Positions 7,961 to 11,398 of a stretch of 11,398 nucleotides of DNA are shown piece after piece. Under the pieces are notes generated by a model that made no database searches, was not told the DNA's origin, and saw nothing but the letters and a program-made list of their open reading frames with translations. This stretch comes from Cephalothrix spiralis. Lineage: Eukaryota > Nemertea > Palaeonemertea > Archinemertea > Cephalotrichidae. Within the stretch, counting starts at the first letter, position 1; every line of letters starts with the position of its first letter. Made by a program: the position numbers and the translations under genes. Where the stretch lies: NCBI GenBank assembly GCA_032353305.1, contig JAUCNG010116656.1, positions 2,316-13,713 of the forward strand, in the 5' to 3' direction.

Positions 7961-8370
7961 TCTAATTCTGAATCTAGCGGAATCAGTTTTACCTTAATTG
8001 AAGGTTGAAAGGCCGAATACTTGTAATTAAATTGGGTTTCTACGGAAGGTTTGGGATTTTTTACTCGTTTATTAACGAAGAATAACTTCCTTCGCGTTTT
8101 TTTGGGTGAAAAAATTACTTAAAAACCAACGACGCTATTATTAAAAGAATTTAGTTGCAGAAATTTTATTGGCAGACTAGACATGTTCTATCTCAACATA
8201 TAAAAAAAATATAATGTCTATACACACCTGAGTAGAAAAGCGTATTTAATCGAGAGGACAAGTTGTAGCCTTTAAAGATCTTTAAACCCGCTGGTGTTAG
8301 CTCATACATTTAAATTATTGACAAATCTATAGAAACTTAACCTAATTTAGTCTCGAAAACTTGCAAACAG
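7961..8370. other. A+T-rich stretch with no gene seen
   Basis: Nothing convincing beyond the possible poly(A)-signal-like ATTAAA near 8029. AAAGATCTTT near 8274 is a short palindrome. Confidence 0.4.
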
Positions 8371-8777
8371 TGAAAATCTGCAATTGGGGCATTCCAGCGT
8401 TAACATCGTCAGATAAAATCGCAGTTTTAATATCTCCGGAAGTACATCCACTTTTTCAGATCTAAGAAATAGACTGTACACTAGATTGGTTTACGATGAG
8501 TAAAACGCCGTGCGACTTGTAATCACTGAACTGTAGAGTGCTCAAAAACGTTAACATCGTCCGTAAATTTTTGGACTATGGTAACGATTTTTCTGCTCGC
8601 TACAGCGCTCGCATAGCGTTTTACTTAATGCCTTTTTCGGTCAACTAATCTAGTTTACCGTCTATCTCTCAGATCTGAAAAAGGTGATGTACTTCCGGAG
8701 ATATTTAAGGGAGAACGTAAAAAAACTGCAATTTATCGGACGATGTTAACGCTGGAATGCCCCAATTACTTTTCAAC
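8371..8777. mobile_element. Large foldback palindrome, arms of about 190 bp
   Basis: The left arm (about 8371-8562) and right arm (about 8571-8777) are inverted copies with only about 10 bases between them. The outer block is perfect over 29 bp (8382-8410 with 8739-8767) and contains AATTGGGGCATTCCAGCG. Further paired blocks are TATCTCCGGAAGTACATC, CTTTTTCAGATCT and GTAAAACGC. The centre pairs ACGTTAACATCGTCC with GGACTATGGTAACG. The right arm holds a short insertion next to the oligo-A run near 8709-8726. No clear flanking duplication is seen and no transposase is encoded. Non-autonomous foldback DNA is the best description. Confidence 0.85.
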
Positions 8778-8778
8778 C

Positions 8779-8906
8779 AGTGTTTCAACACCACTTTTTC
8801 TCCACCTATATAGACCAGTGCGGCTTCGAACAAAGTTGAGTAAACACAGCGGTGGCTTGGGACGTTTAGGGCTGCTTTTAGCAAGATGAAAAACGTTAAC
8901 ATCGTC
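8779..8906 (+). repeat. Third, direct copy of the palindrome arm
   Basis: This segment aligns in direct orientation with the inner left arm (about 8436-8561). Shared blocks in the same order and spacing are CCACTTTTTC (8791 versus 8448), ATAGAC, GTAAA, and an 18-bp identical end AAAAACGTTAACATCGTC (8889-8906 versus 8544-8561). The distance from first to last block is 116 versus 114 bp. The middle is strongly diverged. It abuts the end of the palindrome, so the locus has three arm copies. Confidence 0.7.
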
Positions 8907-8988
8907 ACTCTCTACGTAGAATACCCTTTATGACATTCGTCTACCTAACATCAAAAAAGTACCCAATTTTACCGTTGATAAGATCCCA

Positions 8989-9169
8989 TGAGACACAATC
9001 ACATCTATTTCATAGAATATTTTCGCGGTAAACTAGTTCTGTCTGTAGTCTACCTCAGTCTAATTACTAATGGGTCACTAATGAACTTCGGTCATTAGGC
9101 AAGGTGACAGTATAGTGACTAAAACAGCATCCATTATTCCCTAGACTATTTCATTCTTTTTGATTAACA
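8989..9169 (+). repeat. Direct repeat, left copy (LTR-like)
   Basis: About 180 bp runs from TGAGACACAATC to TTGATTAACA. It matches 10099-10267 in the same orientation, with blocks TAGAATATTTTCG, GTCTAATTACTAATG, TTCGGTCATTAGGCAAGGTG and TTCCCTAGACTATTTCA. A hairpin CTAATGA/TCATTAG (9078-9084 with 9092-9098) is kept in both copies. The TG start and CA end fit an LTR, but no target duplication is visible. Confidence 0.8.
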
Positions 9170-9189
9170 AAATATTTTGACGAGACACG

Positions 9190-9490
9190 AGAGACAGCCA
9201 TTTTCACATAACCTTTTTGTTCTAAAGGACGTTAGATAACTCCACGAATTGACACAATGGTCCGATTTTCGAGCATTAACGCTTATTATAACCGCACTCT
9301 CATCTATTTTATATACCGATAAGAGTCGGGTTTACTCCGAGGAGAGTCCACGTATTTAACCTGACCGAGCCACACAGGAACTCGCCAATGGTTCTTCCTG
9401 TGAGAAAGTGGCATCAAGGTCGGGTTTCGATCCCGGTTAACCCTTAGTACAAACCCATTCGCCAAAAAGGCGCACAACCTGGCACAACCC
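9190..9490 (-). mobile_element. tRNA-derived SINE, copy S3
   Basis: On the minus strand the order is a tRNA-like head with a B-box (plus strand GGGTTTCGATCCCGG near 9420-9436), then a body ending in the signature GGCTCGGTCAGGTTAAATAC (plus-strand complement near 9351-9370). A 3' region follows that matches the plus-strand copy at 11125-11370: GTAAAC, CGGTATATA, AAATAGAT, GAGTGCGG, TAATGCTC, CGGACC and TGTGTC, all in the same order. The 3' boundary near 9190 is approximate. It lies inside the pair of direct repeats at 8989 and 10099. Confidence 0.8.
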
Positions 9491-9536
9491 ATTTGATCTT
9501 ATTGAATATCGAATATATTGCATGCGGCAGACAACC

Positions 9537-9567
9537 GCCTCTTGGCCTATTGGCTAAGTATCTGTTC
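9537..9567 (+). pseudogene. U2 snRNA-like 5' segment
   Basis: GCCTCTTGGCC, TATT and GGCTAAG (9537-9558) differ from the conserved metazoan U2 5' end at about 3 of 22 positions. TATCTGTTC follows (9559-9567), which is also U2 sequence, after an apparent deletion of about 11 bases. The deletion removes most of the branch-point recognition region (GUAGUA core). The stem CTTGGCC/GGCTAAG (9541-9547 with 9552-9558) closes fully, including a T-A pair at a site where vertebrate U2 has a weaker match. The conserved downstream U2 parts are not recognisable. Best reading: a U2-derived pseudogene or retrosequence, less likely a divergent small RNA. The comparison is from memory of the U2 family. Confidence 0.5.
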
Positions 9568-9705
9568 AGAGGTCATCGCCGTTCCACGAGGACGTTTTTA
9601 CATTGCACTATGTAATATTGTCTTCGAGGGGAAACTGTGAAGACAAAGTTTTGACGTTCCGCTTCCGCAAAGGCGTTGAAACACGTGGAAGACCACGGAC
9701 CTATA
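9568..9705. other. Series of small hairpins after the U2-like segment
   Basis: Stems follow one another: CGTTC/GGACG near 9580-9594, TTACAT/ATGTAA near 9598-9615, GTCTTC/GAAGAC near 9620-9644, and CGTGG/CCACG near 9684-9698. Local G+C is raised. It could be part of a structured RNA that begins at the U2-like segment. Short stems of this size are also easy to find by chance. Confidence 0.35.
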
Positions 9706-9814
9706 ACAGAGAAATAATCTAGTATATGTTCATTGAACGAGTTAATGATCCTCTATAGTAGACTGAGCCAATTCCAATTCGCAGAACTACGTCATGCCCT
9801 GACTGGCATAACTC

Positions 9815-10040
9815 TACTGAGCTTGCCCAATCAAGAGGTGATCACGTACTTGTTCGGCGACCTCTCTTAGTGTCTTAAGGCTTCTTGTCGAGCGCAAGCA
9901 TCCTGCCGCTGGGTGTGTGCCTGCGATCAATGGTGCTCGTCGAGAGCGGGGTTTCACCGTTGGTTTACGCACTCTTCGAGAAGCTGGAAGACGCCGCGGC
10001 GCCGATGAGATTTAGCAATCCATGTGGATAGCCAAAAAAC
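9815..10040. other. GC-rich island of unknown origin
   Basis: The composition shifts sharply to G+C- and CpG-rich (GCCGCGGCGCCG near 9992). Plus-strand frames of roughly 50-57 codons are open, for example one containing VLVESGVSPLVYALFEKLED ending at a TAG near 10031. Another frame is arginine-rich. I recognise no protein. The patch could be a captured gene fragment, part of a retroelement interior, or a small CpG island. Confidence 0.4.
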
Positions 10041-10098
10041 GCCGAAAAGGGGGACTGAACATTGTTTCTTTAAATATATATATTGTATTCTATTACTA

Positions 10099-10267
10099 TG
10101 AGTCACAACCACAGCAATTTCGTAGAATATTTTCGAATTAATCTACTTCTGTCTAGTCACCTTTCGTCTAATTACTAATGAAATTCGGTCATTAGGCAAG
10201 GTGACAGTATAGTGAGTGAAAACAGCATTATTAATTCCCTAGACTATTTCAATCTAGTTGATAAACA
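10099..10267 (+). repeat. Direct repeat, right copy (LTR-like)
   Basis: This is the counterpart of 8989-9169. It starts TGAGTCACAACC and ends TTGATAAACA. GTCACCTT (10156-10163) pairs with AAGGTGAC (10198-10205), and CTAATGA (10175-10181) pairs with TCATTAG (10189-10195), so a two-part hairpin sits in the middle. Only the inner stem is intact in the left copy. A further partial copy of the TAGAATATTT..CG..GTAAA motif follows at 10276-10295, which argues against a simple LTR end. Confidence 0.8.
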
Positions 10268-10275
10268 AGTTTTCT

Positions 10276-10648
10276 TAGAATATTTCGGCGTAAAAATAAA
10301 ACAAATTGATAGGTTTATAATCCCGGCGCGGGAATAACTATACAGGTTTCGCAGCGGTATTTTTATAGGAATCCTAAAAATTATTATTCTTCAAGAAAAT
10401 GTCTTATTTTTTCCTATATTTGAGTAGAAGCTCATCAATAACAATTCCTAAGTGCTATTTTTGCTTTATTTGTAAATAAAAGTCATAACAAAATAAATGA
10501 TCTTTCCAATTTGAAAATTTGAAAAAAATGTTCTCGCTGCGTTCTGCTCAGTAACTTCAATTTCATTCCATTCTTTAAGCATGAGCGCTACGAAGAAAAG
10601 GTGACTCATTTTATGTACGTTGAGGTGGTTTTGTAGAGTCATTGTATC
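10276..10648. other. A+T-rich stretch with no gene seen
   Basis: It contains the short repeat echo at 10276-10295 and the stem TCCCG/CGGGA near 10320-10332. A minus-strand frame across 10466-10759 lacks an ATG start at its left-most reading and runs into the repeat at 10649, so it is not supported. Confidence 0.4.
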
Positions 10649-10927
10649 CATTGTCACATCAAGTAGTGGCCTCCAATTAGATAAGGCCAATACTGACGAG
10701 AGAGTTGTAATATGGCCTAAATAGATATCACACGCTGTTGTTATTTCAACAGCACTCAAGTGCTTTATGATAGTTAAATACTAATATCAAGTATCCAGCT
10801 TCAGTCGATTCTTCACAATTTTTCGATTCAAGTACTATTCAAGTACCTATTTTTAAACATTTCTACAACTCTTCCGTCATTAAGGTTTAACATAGAAGAA
10901 TGATAACACTACTTGATGTAACACTGG
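10649..10927 (+). mobile_element. Inverted-repeat-ended dispersed element, copy B
   Basis: The ends are inverted repeats of about 20 bp with few mismatches: ACATCAAGTAGTG at 10656-10668 is the exact complement of 10907-10919. The interior aligns with 4757-5051 from AATATGG to the right end. The best block is CTCAAGTGCTTTATGATAG (about 10755-10773). Both copies keep the small hairpin around TTTCAACA (GCTGTTG/CAACAGC here). Both lie in the same orientation. GTA flanks both sides at a loose reading, which is too short to rely on. Confidence 0.75.
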
Positions 10928-11124
10928 TGTAACTTATATTCTCATAATTCAACACTATATTGTCGTAAACTTCCAATTATATCAGAAAAAAACTTAAAAT
11001 TTGGCAAGTAAGGGTTAAAAATCCTATTTTCTGGTGGTTTTAAATCCTATTTACATGTACATACACATGTAGTCCTATATTTTACAAAACAATTATATAA
11101 TATTCCAATAAACAGGCGATATAT

Positions 11125-11370
11125 TGCTGTGGTCCCTTGGTGGCTCGGTCAGGTTAAAAAGGTGAGTGGGACGCTGTCCCTCCCTTCGGGGTAAACTGGA
11201 CTGCTAACGGTATATATAGAAAATAGATTAGATTAGATTAGAGTGCGGGATAGGTCTACAGGGTAAATGCTCATAAAGCGGACCGTTAACGCGTCTGTTG
11301 TGTCTATTTGAGCCAGTCATCTGACGCCCTCCGAATAAGTAAAGTTAAGCTGTACCTAACAACGTTGGGC
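11125..11370 (+). mobile_element. tRNA-derived SINE family, copy S4, head missing
   Basis: It begins near the signature GGTGGCTCGGTCAGGTTAAA and continues through the hairpin GGGAC/GTCCC (with GCT loop). It then reads GTAAACTGGACTGC, CGGTATATATAG, and a short ATTAG-type microsatellite near 11226-11242. GAGTGCGG, TAAATGCTC, GCGGACC and TGTGTC follow. The same blocks occur in S3 in the same order. S3 has only one ATTAG-like unit at the microsatellite position. No tRNA head is visible upstream, so this copy is 5' truncated. Confidence 0.75.
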
Positions 11371-11398
11371 CCTTTTCAATCCATTAATGTAAATTTTC

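Noticed and set aside
8705-8908. Minus-strand 67-codon open frame
   Set aside because: It lies wholly within the palindrome's right arm and the third arm copy.
9304-9492. Minus-strand 62-codon open frame
   Set aside because: It coincides with SINE copy S3.
9990-10015. Hammerhead ribozyme core (CCGATGAG)
   Set aside because: Only a partial match to the catalytic core. The GAAA box and stems are not in place.
8989-10267. Complete LTR retrotransposon
   Set aside because: No gag or pol coding sequence, no convincing primer-binding site next to the left repeat, and the nearest purine run (10044-10054) is not adjacent to the right repeat.
10466-10759. Minus-strand 97-codon open frame
   Set aside because: The left-most reading has no ATG and starts inside repeat copy B. 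No protein family is recognisable.

Overview
This is non-coding, repeat-rich eukaryotic DNA, A+T-rich by eye. I cannot support any intact protein-coding gene. There are no operon-like gene runs, rRNAs, CRISPR arrays or complete transposase genes. A tRNA-derived SINE family, several foldback/MITE-like elements, a minisatellite and a U2 snRNA-like fragment point to an animal genome, probably an invertebrate. The species and clade cannot be read from the sequence.

Layout: 1-355 is a 33-bp minisatellite organised as two 165-bp higher-order blocks. 356-2490 is mostly featureless A+T-rich DNA with one 109-codon open frame on the minus strand. 2500-2640 is a short GC-richer patch. 2641-2975 is an extremely A+T-rich 19-bp array flanked by an inverted repeat. 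3594-4070 is a long-arm foldback element flanked by TA. 4757-5051 and 10649-10927 are two copies of one short inverted-repeat-ended family. 5113-5272 and 5273-5455 are two SINE copies arranged tail to tail. 5867-6034 is a near-perfect palindrome between CTCAAT direct repeats. 6536-6595 is a weak tRNA-like segment. 7481-7686 is a hAT-like MITE. 7737-7960 is a possible exon-like open frame. 8371-8906 is a large palindrome with an extra third arm. 8989-10267 holds two ~170-180-bp direct repeats enclosing a minus-strand SINE, a U2-like segment and a GC-rich island. 11125-11370 is a plus-strand SINE copy related to the minus-strand one.

The parts do not form a pathway. The window reads as a nesting ground for small non-autonomous elements whose enzymes would come from elsewhere in the genome. 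The most interesting items are the U2-like segment between the direct repeats, the palindromic SINE pair whose axis lies on the SINE's own small hairpin, the three-armed foldback carrying a recurring 13-mer, and the 165-bp higher-order structure of the minisatellite. Repeat-family claims rest on comparing copies within this window by eye. No database was consulted.
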